Source of the DNA: Bolinopsis microptera
Taxonomy: Eukaryota > Ctenophora > Tentaculata > Lobata > Bolinopsidae
DNA length: 64,000 bases
Direction of reading: 5' to 3'
Assembly: GCF_026151205.1 (NCBI RefSeq)
Contig: NC_087081.1
Location: forward strand, 2,671,246 to 2,735,245
Each line of letters begins with the position of its first letter. Positions within the stretch are counted from its first letter, which is position 1. Shown piece after piece: positions 32,385 through 46,082 of this stretch. The notes beneath the pieces are model-generated. The model saw only the letters and a program-made list of their open reading frames with translations. It did no database searches and had not been told where the DNA came from. A program made the translations under genes and the position numbers.

Positions 32385-35300
32385 TCAATATAGATACAAA
32401 ATTAGATATCTCCAACTTACTCGTTTCCTCTGCTGAGTGAGAGTTGCTTGTTGCATGATGGTCGCCTCCTTAATGTCATGGTCAGGCTCATTTTTACTGA
32501 GTATAATTGGCTCTACCACCTGAATTAAGTAGTAAATCAGACAAGTTCTAGAAGTTCTAAAAGTTTTATAACGGTTACGTACGATGCGGCCAAGGATCGA
32601 AGTTGTATCGAAATTACAACTACTAATAATAAATACCGAATGATTTCAGTTCCATCACAAACAGGCGAAAGAATTTGTCCGATAATGCAGGACGAACTAT
32701 ACAGACCGACAGTGTGATGTTGTTATCTTACCTTTGGAAGGTTATCAGCGGCGGTATCAGGCATGGTGATAATAGAAGGCAGGTTCCTGTCGTCAAACGC
32801 CTGCGGAGTTATTAATTTATGATTGTGGGTTTGGGAGTGAAATGTATTTCTGTCGTACGAATCAATCTGACCAATCAGGAAGCTAGCCATAAACAACCAA
32901 TCAGAGTGATCAAATATAATTCACGTGACTCAAACTAGCCAATCATAGAGCTGTACTATAGTTAACACTACATACCTGGTTCTCATAACTATCAGGCTGA
33001 CTCCTCTCGTCAAACCTCTTCCCGGCTCTTCTCCTTCTCCTGCCGTGCAAGAAGACCACTACAATCAGGATCAGTACTATCACTATAAATACTCCTAACA
33101 CGGACAAAGCTATCACTATTCCGGTGCTCAGTCCTTTACTCGTCTCGGCTGAAACTCCGCCTGGAGGAAGAGGGGGTGTGACACTGGTGTGACACTGGTG
33201 TGACACTGGTGTGACACTGGTGTGACACTGGTGTGACACTGGTGTGACACTGGTGTGGCACTGGTGTGACACTGGTGTGACACTGGTGTGACACTGGTTT
33301 GATTGTTGATTTCAGAAACGAGTGACTTTGAACTTTTAATTTCATTAAAAATGGGTCAGCTTTTATGGGTTTAATTTTTACAAAGGTAAAACTAAAGAAT
33401 ATTGTAAGGGGTATATTACTTCCGATAACGAGCTCGAAATGAGTTGTGAGCGAAGTAGCGTCGTCCGTTACTTTACAAGTGTAGTTTCCTGTGGAGTAAT
33501 TGATATTAATAATATTAATGATAATAAGATATTAGTAATTAATTTTAAATAGAATGTTGATAAAGAATTAAAGGAGACAATAGTTTCGACCAACAGAAAG
33601 AGATTTCAAAGATCTATCCCTGTTCAGAACATCAAAATATAATCCTGTGAATAACAGACAAACCTGAATCTGCAGTTTCATCAGTATCTGCAATGGTGAG
33701 GACGGAATTCTTTGTTGAATAAGTTGTGTTCGTAGCGAAGGTTAGTCTGTTGTTGGAGTTCAGCACTGCAAATAATACCATGAGAATATGATAGAGTCGT
33801 CTTATACGATGGATAACAAATGGAAGAAAATTATAATCCGTAGAATGTTATAATTCAGCTTTTGTTCATAATAAAATAACAACGGCTACAACACACAGCA
33901 TTAAAAATGATCATTATCGTTTTTAAAAGTTTAAAAGGTAAAACTGTAATTCATTAGTATAATTACGTTGGTCGTCCTTGTACCAAGCAATCAACCCATC
34001 GCTAAAAGTTGTCAGACACGTGAGTGCGACTGTCTCTCCACCCTTAACGGATCCACCTGAAAAGAGAGATGACATCACGTTAGATACGGTGAGTATAATA
34101 TCGTCACGTGTTTATGAATATGATGACGTCACGTGAGTATAATGACGTCACACGAGAGAAGTAACGCTATATAATGAACTGTCAAGTGGAAGGGAAGTAC
34201 AGGGTCAGTGGTCACTTACTCTGAATGATACTCATCGTGTTCGGCTTCATACTGAGAGTGAAGGTTAGTTTCTGTTCGTTGGCTGACAGTGCGTTTTTAC
34301 TCATACACTTGATGTCCTTGTTGTGGTATAGCGGGAGGAATGTAAACTGCAGATTGCTGAAATTGGGTTGTCATGATGGTTCTTCTGAGTGATGAGTTGA
34401 AATTCAAATGTTGAATTGATGACGTCACGAATTTTTGGAGGAAAACAAGAATTGCAGATAGCTTCAACGATTTGAATCAGTTATGTACAATTTAAGGTTA
34501 AAACTGGATCTGGAGGAGTAGTTTTAGGGCCTATGAAATAATTTCCACCGGTATATTTTGTCGAGCTGAACATCCTGCACCTTTTTTTAACATCCTCGAT
34601 TTGCTTGAATCTCAAAAATGGCGAGCTGGAGGCCAGTCTTACAGTATCTAATCCGACGTATCAGAGCTATACTTCAGCTAGTAAGTTATCATGAAACTAT
34701 ATAAACGTACCTTTGCTTTTGGTAGGAGTTTTTCTCTATATTAACAATATTAAAGTGGTCTCCGTGTGTGATATCAGCACCATCTGACCATTGCCACGTG
34801 ACATCATCCGGAGCTGGGTTACCGTACACTGTACATGTTAAACGAATCTGATGGGGAATATTGGACTGATATTACGACTGATTGGGACGGTTTCAATTCA
34901 TTTCTGCATTTAAATAATACATTATACTGCGGGGTTCCTAACAAAAATTATTGAATATGAAAAATAAAACTTCTCAATCACGTGAAATATTGCATGCATA
35001 ATCACGTGACATATTCACCTGACTTCCGACGTTCTGAAAGACTTCTGTAGACCCTGTTCCTGACATTAACTTAGCGTCAAAGTTTACTGATATGTTGAAC
35101 GATTTGCTGGTGGAAGCTGTCTCACTATCCCATGTCTGATGGAAAGATGTGATAAAAAACTTATTCTTGATTTGAAATTGAAGTTTATCAAAAAACTATC
35201 CCCAAAATAAAACCTCTAATCACCAATAACAAACTTTGTCAGTGCAACTAAACAACTCAAACATCTCAACCCGAACCTGAGTGGTATAGCGCACTTGTAG

Positions 35301-38300
35301 AGACCCAGGTTTGTGTAAAAGAAAGTGAAAGTGAAAGTGAAAGTGAAAGCGAAAGTGAAAGTGAAAGTGAAAGTGTACTTGAGTCTACAACATTTCAGCC
35401 CGAACCTGAGTGGTAGCGCACTTGTAGAGACCCAGGTTTGTGTACTTGACACTTTCTATCACGAGCGTGCTCGTAACTTCTATATTCAGATCTGGTCTCT
35501 CGTAGTTTTTTACCGTCCTCATGGTCCCAATATTACTTGTTATCTCCTGTTAAAGTGGAAGTGAAAATTGAGATGGTTTTGTAGGCTAGTTTTTAATATG
35601 ACAAATGTCAACTCAGAGTCAAACTGTTAAGATGTATTATACTGTTGCAGCAAAACCGCTGAACTCTACTTCGTACTACTTCATATTCAAAATGATTTCG
35701 AGTTTTAAAGCATGGATAGTGGATAGATCGCGATTAAATTTGAGTTTTCCTCCAAGATACACTTACATCACTATTAAGAAGCACACTGCCCACTGTCCAC
35801 TTGAACAGGGAGACCTCAGGAACCCCCAGACCAGTGCAGGTGAGGTTCAGTGCGGTGTACTCGTTAACTAACTCAGCAGCTACTGGCACACTCGAGGAGG
35901 TTACCGAGTACGGGCGATCTGAAATAGAAGAAATTAAAAGAAGGCTCACCATTATAAAAGTAAAAATTAAAGTGAAATTCCGTTTTATTCTATTTTATTG
36001 ATTTGCGTAATTGAATATTTTTACTTACGCAGCCTGACGTAAGTGTATCCCTCTCCGGTCGCCTCGTTACCCTCGTAAGTGTGGAATCCTACACATCGAT
36101 ACTTTCCTTCTGTTGTGCCGGAAAGAGCGTTCACCTGACCAAATTGTTGTGTCAAATGATAGCAAGTAAATGTAATTTGGACCAAATATTTTAGCTCTGT
36201 TAGTATTTATAGTTTGAAAAGTGAAAATGAAAGTGAAAATGAAAGTGAAAATGAAAGAGAAAGTGAAAGTGAAAGTGAAAGTGAAAGGGCCAGGGTAAGA
36301 TAGGATTACTCACGGTATACTGACTGCTCCTAACGTAACCACTAGCAGTACTAGTAGGCTGGTTAGCCTCCTTGGTGTCCCCAAAGAACCACTCCAACTT
36401 AGTGGGAGCTGGTTTGGAGGAAACTGTACAGGAAAGTTCCACGCTGTCGTCTGGATCTCCTGCCCGTTCTGAAGCTGCCATCACAACGGTCGGGTTTTGA
36501 TCTGGAGTAAGGGAATGTGTTGAAAATAATTAATAATTATATTATAATTTATTGTATTATAATTGTTGCTGATGTTCAATTGAACGAATAATTTTAAAGT
36601 TAATTTATTAACTTATTAGTTAGTTGATTGTATATATCTAATAAACAACTAACAAATGAGGAGTGTACTCTGGGCGTTTCTAGAATATACCACGTCGCCG
36701 ATCTTGTTGTCTGCGTAACAATTGTATGTTCCGTCGTCATCGTACTCCGTGGCAGATATTGTCAACATGCTTCGTAGAGTTGAGATATCTACCGCCGTCT
36801 CGTTCATCTTAAATCTGAAGAATAATTATTATAAGCAGAGAAAAGGGAAAAAGGAAATAAAGTTGGACAAGAAACATAAAAAAGTAGAAGGTAAACAGAA
36901 CAGTCAGTTTGATGAGGTGAATTAGAACTTCCAGTGTTAGGTTGAAGAAGGAAATGAAGGTGGATAAAAAACATAAACAGATGACAAAAGAAGGAGAAGG
37001 TAAACAGTTTGGAGAGGTGAACTAGAACTGCAAAAGTCGAATTATAAACAAAAACATGGGTTACAATTTATCATACCTTCCTGTGTTAGGTTGAAGTAGG
37101 ATGAACTGATCTGCATTGGACGAAGTGAGCTTCCTGCTCCACACAATGGATGAGGGTCGGGGTAGACCTGAAGAAAAAAATCGTAACAAATCAAAAATTC
37201 AAGATGATGGATTAATGCCATTCACCAACTCCCGGATTTACTAACACACTCATTAAATCTGAATCGTTAAAGCTTGATTCTTTAGCTTTTGCTAAAAGAT
37301 TTGTCATTTCTACAGATGAAAAGAGATAACATTACCGGCAGCGGTGCAAGAAAGATTCAGTTCCTTCTTGTACGGTGCAGCTTTCGGGTTCTCAGCGTTC
37401 CATGTGATGGAAACTTGGGTCACTGAAAGAACCATGGTGAGTATGGTAGATCAGTTACTCCAAAAATTATTATTCTTAAATATATAATGTAATGTAATTT
37501 AAAATCCAAAACGATGTAAGACTAGATTTCATATTGTATCTAATATTCGCAGAATTCGAGCACTAGACCTCTCCATCTAACAAAGATCAGATTGCACTAA
37601 TATCACAAAATAATTGTACACATTGGCTGGGTAGTGGGTATATAGTAGGAGAAAACAACATCATGTTCCCAAAAATATAGTTTTATCTTCTCAACAATTG
37701 GACCTACACAAGGACAACTTATATTCTGCTGAATCAGTGTGTTTCTCGCCCTTAACTGTGTTCTGTGCTGTACAATTGTAAGTTCTGTCGTCAACGGGTG
37801 CTAGTTTCGTTATTGTTAACACCTACACGACAAAAATTGTCAGTGAAAGTGACAGTATAAGTGAAAATGAGATTGAGTCTACATCATTTAAAGAAAGCAA
37901 TCCTCTAGAAGCACAATTGTGCTAAAAAGGTAATTTGAAAAACTTTCAATGGCATGGTGAACAGGTGAAAGTGAAAGGCTAAACCTAGCTGTGTAACCAG
38001 GATATAAGTGAAAGTGAATGCTGCTAAACCTCTGTGTAACCAGTCACTGTTTTACTATTGCTAGTCTGATATTTGTCCTTCTGATTGGTATCAACTGACC
38101 ACGTGATTTGTGACGCTACTGGGTATCCAATAGCAACGCATGTCAGTTTTGCATCTAGGCCTTCTGTTCCGAATTCTGTTCCGCTTAGTGTAACCGATAT
38201 TGGGAAAGCTAGGAAGATGAGAATAAATAAAAAGAACTGTAATGACCCTCGGCCTCCTGAGTCATGACTTGAAACCTAATACACACCCTTGTCCCTTCCC

Positions 38301-41300
38301 CAACCATAACTCTACCAACAACCCGTGTCCTTAACCCTTATTCTAAACGAAAAGTGTTGTGACATAAATTGTATACTCCTCGCTGAATATCAACACAGGT
38401 TGAAGGTTCTCACTTCTCGAAATATATAAATGATACGATTAAGTAACAGGAGCTATAAAAACATGTGTTAATCGTCCTCAGTAAATTTAAATTAGAATTG
38501 GTTTTCGCAGTACGAGATAACCAAGTAACTTACCGACTCTGAGCTCGACAGTTGTTTGGTCAGTGTAGGTCTTGTCCTGGAAACTGTTTGCACATTCACA
38601 GGTGTAAGCCGCTATGTCAGTGGAGGAAGGGTTCTTGAAGGTTAGGACGCTGGTCAGCTTGAAATCCGGATCATCTGTAATTATTGTTGAATTTAATTTG
38701 GAATTTGTTTACCGAAAGTCAAGGTATTTTGTAGGGCGGGGGATTATCTCCCCGATCGGGATTCCCAGTGCAAATAAAATTGACGTCATTGATTCTATTT
38801 CTGCCTTTTACTGGATTCTGATTATCCAATATTCTTCATTTTTGATTTAAGAAATTCCTATTACCGGGGGGAATATATTCCCAGGAGGGCAAAACAAATG
38901 CAATTTTGTATTATTTCCGGTCCGAACGGGATTTCCAGTTAAAATCATATTGTAATCATTGATTCTATTTGTCTTATCTGTATTTTACCGTGTCTATTTC
39001 CGGCCATAATTCCGGCCATTATTACCGGGGTTATGATATATTCCCATTTTCCTTAATATGCGGCAATAAAAAGAGGGCATAACAAATTGTAATCGTGTTT
39101 CCTCCCTTCATACTTACATGCAGGAGTGTTGGTAATAGATTGTGAGGCTGTAGGTAGGATCAGTACTCCATTCTTCTTCCAAGTAGCTTCTGAAAATGTC
39201 ATAGTTTTAAACTAATTACAACACTACAAATCTATTACATTTCTTGGGAATTATGTAATGTAACGTGATGGAAATATTTTGAACGGGCATGTCCTGTCCA
39301 AACCCAGGATGCACTACATGAAGAATTCGTTGTAACTTTATTTGAAAAGCATTAATAGTTTACTTACAAAGTTGGGACATGTTTGACGATCTATGAACTG
39401 ATATCTAGTGCTATAGCAATACTAATATGTTTTCAGTTTTTAAAACTTGACCTTATACTTGGCAACTAGAATTATTGAGAAAATATGCAGTGACATTCTC
39501 ATTCAATATGAAAGTGAAAGTGACGGTAAAAGTAAAACTTAAGAGTGAAATGAGCTACCAATTTGTACCTGTAGGTAAGGGAACACCGGAGCAGTAGCAG
39601 GTGAGCGAAGCACTGTCACCCTCATCCGTTGACACGAATGAAGTGGCTCTGGTGGCCTCTGTTCCAGTATCTGAAGAAGTTTTTGTTTGTCTGATTTTGT
39701 TCAAGAAAAAGATTTAGGCTGCATTATTGTTGGTTCACAATAACTGATAAACCAGAAATTTAGAGCACTGACAGATGCACACAAGAAAAATGTAAATAAT
39801 CACAGTCCCCAACTCTTACAAGTTCTGACGATAATTTTGTGAGCATCGAATTGAGCGACGTTGTTAAGGTAACTGGTAGCTTCACAGACGTAATCCTGAA
39901 ATTAATCTCACTTAAAACCAATGGAGACACCACTAACATGTCTCAGATGGTTTTAACAAAATATTTTAGCACATTTTAGCACTTTTTAGCACATTTTAGC
40001 ACATTTTAGTACACTTTAGCACATTAATAATAAAACATTGTAAAGTTGTAATAAGAATATAAACCTGATCAGACGTTTGTTTCTCTACTTCCAGAACACT
40101 CTGGTAACCCGTTTCAGAGTCAGGTTTGTTAGAGATCTTGAAGCCAGCGTCCGTGTTTTGAATTACTTTACCATCTGAAGATCCCAAGAACCACTGCGGG
40201 AAATTAGAGAATTAGTGAAACCATTGAAAAGTGAATAAACTAATAAGCGGGTTTCGTAAGAAAGAATTAGGAAAGGAAGTTGAAGGGCTCGAGGAGTTAG
40301 AGCGAAAAAGAGGATATTAGAATGAAATAAGAATGGGTGAAGAAAAAAAAAAGAGACAAAAAATAAGTCATTTATTTAAAAGTTATTTACAGACATTTAC
40401 AATATCAATTGCGATTTACAATGTAATTTTAGATTGGGCAAATAATCTAAGTATATAAAATGCCTGTATGTACCCTGATTTGCTCGGGTGCAGGACTTCC
40501 TTGAGCAGTGCACGTGATCACAACCTTATCACCAGCTGCTATCTCCCGAATACCATCATCCACTGTCACTCTGTAGAGAGATTAGCTCAACTCAAACGCA
40601 AGGAAATGTTTTGTTAAACATTAGGTATTGAATGTAAAAAATAAAGAAATATAAATTTAGTAAACATTCATGATTCTTTTCTTCTAAATCAGAGCATTCA
40701 ACATCTTTATCCTTGTTGCGCTGAGTGCTGACTGTAATTTGACAATATGTAGATAAATTAATTAAACTTAACAAAAAATATCACAAACGTTAAATATTTG
40801 ACGAGAACTTTAGTTTCCGCACTGCTGAGCTTGAGTACCCCCTTAGCGGCGTTACTAGCTTCACACTTGTAATCTCCTGAAAATGTTCGAAATATTAGCA
40901 GGCAATTAACAGGCAATTAGCAGGCAATTAGCAGGCAAATATTAGCAGGCAATTACAAAACTCAAAATTCAAAACTTCAGCTACTATAGTATCTGGTATC
41001 AGTACAAATGTGATTGTAAATCTACCTGAGATCTGACTTCAATAGATCAAATACGTTAATATTTTCAAGTGCGTTGGTCAAATATAATTAATGAAAATTA
41101 CATTATGTAAACCAATGCCTGGTAAGTGATAAGGCTCAATCTATTATGTAATGTGATGTGAGAATCGTTAAATTGGATAACTGCTACAGATATCCCACCC
41201 AAGCTCATTAATTATATATAATTAATAAGCTTGGGTGGGATATCTGTAGCAGTTATCCAATAAATAGGAGCATCAAGCTAACCTCCATCTGAAATCTTTA

Positions 41301-42710
41301 TATCTTTAATAGTCAGCTCCGAGTAAGCCTGGTGGTCATTGACGACCTTCGTTGTTATGGCAATGTCTTTAAACTCCTCCTTTTTCAAGTCTATCAAAGT
41401 ACCGTTAACATACCATGTTACCTGAAATAATGATAACTCTAAGTCTAACATTATAACACTAACAGCTGATTATAGATAATAAGCTTCAATATGCAAATGA
41501 ACTTGGCTCTTTAAGTGTTCCGGAATCCGGACTCAGTAAGCATTAGGGTCCGAACACGGACCTCTGAACACGTGACAACACACGTGACAACACACGTGAC
41601 AAATGGCACTGTGTGTAGAGGTCGTTCCTGTACTCGTGACGAAAGTCATGATGACAAAAGTCGGGCCCTTACCAGTGGCGTTACGTTGCCTGTTGTTTAA
41701 ATTATTATGACATGACATGATTCTTATTATGATTCTTGTTATAATCATCGATTACGTAATCTATGTGTGTACACTGTACGTGATTCACTCTCAATAATGA
41801 CTGTGAGTTTTTAGCTTTTTTACTAATGATCCCGACTTATAATTGCAATTTCTTGGTATATTTTGGTATTGTTTGACATTTCTTGGTACAAATTATATCA
41901 TATCATATTGAACTAATTTCACAATCACAGATAATTACATTTGCATTTATAAAGTATTGGCTGCATAGTGCATATAGTGCAAATATTACATGAGGAATTT
42001 GTAAGCTGGTTTGGTCAGACAAACCCTAGGCTGCAAAACTACTGAATAGATAGCACACATAGCACGCTCATTAACTAATTAATAAATTAAGCGGTACTTG
42101 ATACATGTTTCGTATCCCAATATCAGCCTTCGGCGGCGCGCGCTTCGCGCGCGAAAAGTGGCATGCAACGTATGTCAAAGCGGTACCTAATTACTAATTA
42201 AGCGATAATTGAGCGTCACGATGTCTTCTGACTACTGTACTCCTTGTTCTAATAATCGGCATGAGTCGATAATGAAATATCATTATCAGGTACGTGATAG
42301 AGTATAAGATCGTAAATGGGGTATCTAGACGTAAATCCTAAATGCAGTAACAAGCAAGCCTGTTGCTAATGCTATAGAATACGGCCACAAAAATGTTCAT
42401 CAACTATAGCATATCGAGAATTCTTAGAAATCTGGCATGACTTCATAAAAATACTTTGAAGATATGTTGTACAAAGATCTTCCTCTATTTTACGGATGAT
42501 ACCAGTTAATATACCCGCAATATATAACTCATATAAAACTTATCTTCACCATTTAATACCAATGAAATAACCAATAACTAACACGATCCTAAAATTAAAT
42601 ACCAACCTCTTTTGGAGTCGGTTTAGCATTAGCGGTGCACCCCAACTTTAGTGTGTCGTCAACAGTGGCAGTGACGCTGGTTGCTGCTGCCTTCATCACA
42701 ACTTCTTGCT
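32385..42710 (-). CDS. Ig-superfamily receptor, C-terminal part: nine Ig domains, transmembrane helix, tail
   Basis: 27 exons join in frame: 42710-42607, 41421-41283, 40876-40789, 40570-40474, 40193-40065, 39895-39820, 39670-39569, 39189-39118, 38674-38534, 38208-38030, 37822-37708, 37422-37336, 37167-37077, 36814-36654, 36501-36314, 36134-36029, 35918-35767, 35546-35406, 35135-35019, 34847-34711, 34356-34220, 34056-33967, 33765-33664, 33488-33420, 33160-32976, 32800-32732, 32519-32385 (about 1069 residues). Nine I-set-like Ig domains follow each other, each split over two or three exons (for example LKLGC/VTWYV/DYKCEA). Exon 33160 carries the transmembrane helix (VLGVFIVIVLILIVVVFL) and a GRRRRRAGKR stop-transfer. 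The tail of about 85 residues has SYENQ, a possible Grb2-type SH2 site once phosphorylated, and ends YLILYLY. The first exon needs a phase-1 donor upstream, which 47925 offers. Adhesion or recognition role inferred; no orthologue named. Confidence 0.8.
33175..33298. repeat. 11-base minisatellite in an Ig-receptor intron
   Basis: About eleven near-perfect copies of TGACACTGGTG, directly upstream of the transmembrane exon acceptor. Confidence 0.9.
35269..35445 (-). repeat. duplicated exon end plus splice donor, flanking a GAAAGT microsatellite
   Basis: The last 35 or so bases of exon 35546-35406 with its donor (GAACCTGAGTGGTA...GCACTTGTAGAGACCC on the plus strand) occur again at 35271-35316 in the following intron; the extra copy differs by two inserted bases. 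Between them lies a (GAAAGT)n tract at about 35320-35373. Confidence 0.85.
36213..36292 (+). repeat. GAAAGT/GAAAAT microsatellite
   Basis: Hexamer repeats in an intron of the Ig receptor, similar to the tracts near 35320 and 37840. Confidence 0.85.
41173..41260. repeat. near-perfect 88-base palindrome in an Ig-receptor intron
   Basis: 33-base arms (41173-41205 and 41228-41260) are exact reverse complements. The 22-base centre (ATTAATTATATATAATTAAT flanked by C and A) is itself palindromic, leaving one mismatched pair. Confidence 0.95.
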
Positions 42711-43525
42711 CTGAGACACAATTGTTGTAAGTTTGTGGAGCGGCTTTCCAAATAAGAGTCATTTCATAATTCATACCATAGAATTGGTAGGTTTATAATC
42801 TACCAAGACGCTCGCGGAGTTGGACTCGCCGACGGTCTTACTTTTAATATTTGGAACAAATATTTTAAATTTTACGAGTATCACTATCACCCGTTAACAT
42901 GGAATTAGAAATAGAACCACTCATTTTATACGGCTTCATGCAGTTCCGTTTACAGTTTACACCTTACGGGGGAGCGTGCTAAATCAGTTTACACTCTACA
43001 GTCGATATTCGAGAGTTTTCTAGGGCCCTGACAAATGACAATTGAAAAAGAGTTGATTTTTGTTGTTGCATAACTGAATAACTCTCCAGGGAAGCATCCA
43101 TGTAAACAGCTTCTAGTCACTAGTGCATGTTTTTGTTATCATTGCACAATAAGCTTGCAGGATTTCATAATTTTGTTCATGCTTCCGGATTCTTTAAGTT
43201 TAACTAATTCTGTGTCCAGGCAAAAAGTTCCCAAAGCCGTGGATAAGCATTTAATTTCGCTCATTCGCTGGGACTGGGAGTTGAATAGGATTATATTAAA
43301 TTGCTTGTATCGCTACCCTCTCTAACTATAACTAATACTATAAGACATATAAGAGCGAGCCACGTACAGCATTTGATTTTCTGTGGGCGGAAGCCAGTAA
43401 CTGTAAGTGTAAGACGTGTAATGATCTTGCGTTCTATAATTCTCTGGACGTCCTCTACTTCTTTAGATAACCATGAGGTAATTTGATTTCGAGCGCATGG
43501 CGGTCCAAACTCCAAAGTTTTATCT

Positions 43526-44165
43526 TCAGACGTGGATGTTTTTGCAGATTCGATTGTGCTTATAGTTATAGTAAATGCAATTAAAGTAAGTAATAAGCTG
43601 AGCCATTACTATTAGCACAAGCAGTGCTACATAAATCGGCGAAGTCTTTTCGACGGAATCAGCTCTTTGAGTTTGATGTATCGGTATAACTTTAATCAAA
43701 TAAATTTTCATTCCAAGATCAGATTAACAATTAAAGACAGGTAAATGAGTGCCTGGTTACTTGCCAGACGTTACCTGTCTCCTCCGTGCTCCATCAGGGT
43801 CGTGAAGTCAGAAGTGGCCCGGCCCCGGAAAAAAAGGAGGTCGCAACGTGTCAGAGAATCACCTCTGACGTATTACTATTGGTGTAACTACTAACTATAA
43901 TCAAATGAATTTACATTCCAAGATTTGATCAAAGATAGGGGATTCAGGAAACGTAGTATCCAAACATTTGATCATAATCACATTCACAATTCACATTGTA
44001 TTGACACCATTACAAACTTACATTTATAGATTTTTGAATCTGGAATAAAGCATTACTATTAGCAAGATCCAGATCATCTTTACTGATCTCCAGTTCCCTA
44101 ACAGATACTACAAATTTTCCTTGGTCCCACTGCTCTCCTATACTAACTGCTGCCTGTGGTAAATC
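43526..44165 (-). CDS. possible small membrane protein exons
   Basis: Two minus-strand pieces: 44165-44013, with an acceptor-like TTTTAG and a good GTAAGT donor (GEQWDQGKFVVSV...), and 43711-43526, which ends in a hydrophobic span (VALLVLIVMAQLITYF), a short basic tail and a stop. No convincing acceptor joins them, and no start was found upstream. Could be a nested single-pass membrane protein or chance. Confidence 0.25.
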
Positions 44166-46082
44166 TAAAACTATTATATAGCGGTATGTCAATGTGCAGT
44201 GAATTGTGAGAAGCAGGAATTGTGATTATATAAGTTCGCGTAATTGGAAACATTTTTATGAATTGTTATAGAGACAAAGTAAACGCAGTTTTATCCGTCG
44301 AGTCAGTATTTTAACTATAACATAAATAATTGTTATCGCTATGTTTTTTAATATTTGGAGCAATTTTCTTGACTGACTGATTTAGAGAAAATATCAGGTA
44401 ATCATGGTCTTCAACAAGGTAAAACGGAACTAAGAATAACATTGACCCTCATTCCATTTCCTACAGCATTGTGTAAACAAAGTTACAAATTCGCTTCGTT
44501 ATGTAAGCATTACCAATTACATTTACATTTGTGTAAACTGTCAGGTTAACGAGATTTGCCGGGTTAACGAAATCTGCGTTCCACATTCTGATACTCGTGA
44601 TCGTTGATGTCAATTTTATCGTACGAACACCAACTATTCCGTTCTCGAAAGGCTCATACAAAAAGAAGACAGATTACCACACCCGAGGCGTCTCTGAATT
44701 GAATGAAATATCCCAGGATCGATATCTAGAGCAATTAATGGGCCAAGCAGTCTAGTTCTATGGAAGACGATATGTAGGCTGGTTGATTGATACTCTTCAT
44801 AATAACTTTGTTCTGAGTGTGGTCAAAAAGGATTTCTGTGTAAGCACCATGGAGGAAAATGATTTCCGTGTAAGCACCTGACCTATGGGATCCAGTTGAA
44901 CTGGCAACTGCTGAAAAGACGTGGATCCATCCATCGGAGCATCTTGATCTAGGTGGTAAGTTGAATCGAAGAGCAGCACAATAACCTCTTTTACACACAG
45001 TATCCTTTAAGAAATCTTAAATGAATTCAGTGTCTACACTAGAGCTCGGAGGGGATGAACATTGGAACCATAAACCTAAATTTGCGTGGAAACGGTATTA
45101 CTATTATACTGATCAGCAACTTTTTATAATGCAATTCTACCCTAAGTTTCAATTTTCTGTATTTTCCTCTCCTGAGGGCAACCATTTAAATACCTTTAAA
45201 GATTGCCAAGCATTGTTTTAACAAAACTGTAGAACTGAGGGGCCAATACTTTCCCTGGTTTGAGCTTCTTAAAGGCCAATACGTGCCGAAACATCCGTTT
45301 ATTATTACACAGACATTCCTTGTTGCTTATTAGTTGGTGACAGATGCGAAGTCAGCGATGAAAATTGCTCCAAATAGTGTACTTAAGTCACGCACAGTCC
45401 TATAGTCACTAAGTTTTTAAAATAAAACTCTGGCGGTTTAGCACAGGCTGCGTTTAACACAAATCTGCAACGCTTCAAATGGCAAAAATACAAAAATTAA
45501 AATATCATATCATATCATATCTATCATTGTACATCTCCCGGAAGAAACAAAATAGTTGTCATGGAAACACTATGGTGACGTCATGATCATTTGGCGATCC
45601 CGTCATATTCATTAAAATCATGTCCGTCATCGGCATTAAAATCAATCGAGATGTTTCTCTAATTCGCAGTTCATGGCGGCTGCTCTACAGCTTTCAGTTT
45701 ATTTTAAGGGGGTCTGCTCTTCATGATAAATCACTCATAATATAAATTAAGATCTGGCAAGTTGGGACAATTCCGTGCTATCCTCCCAAGAAAAGGGGTC
45801 CAAGTACACAGACCTTGAACGTCTCAGCTTCGGAGAAAATATGTCTCCTCGAAGTTGGACTATGGGTGTACAATTCTACCCACGATCTAAAAAGATAAAT
45901 ATGTCTCTCAATCTGAGGAAACAAATCTGTCTCCTTAAATATTGTAGATAGATCGAAATTGCCCCAACTCCCATGCCCGTGAAACATATTATATATATAT
46001 TATACATCATCTTGATCAACCTCCCGGATGTTTAATTCTAAAATTATATCGCTTTGTTTCAAGCAAACTGACGTTCTCGCAA

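Noticed and set aside
33175-33298. CRISPR-like array
   Set aside because: Repeats are head-to-tail with no spacers: a plain minisatellite. The same holds for the arrays at 49955-50224 and 50451-50598.
43291-43515. 74-residue hydrophobic ORF
   Set aside because: Both strands are open here and neither shows family features.
44461-44998. minus-strand ORFs that might be upstream exons of a small gene
   Set aside because: No matching acceptor/donor pairs; one contains a 24-base tandem duplication, and no domain is seen.
45778-45987. 69-residue minus-strand ORF
   Set aside because: Could be part of an unidentified repeat, but nothing beyond an open frame supports it.
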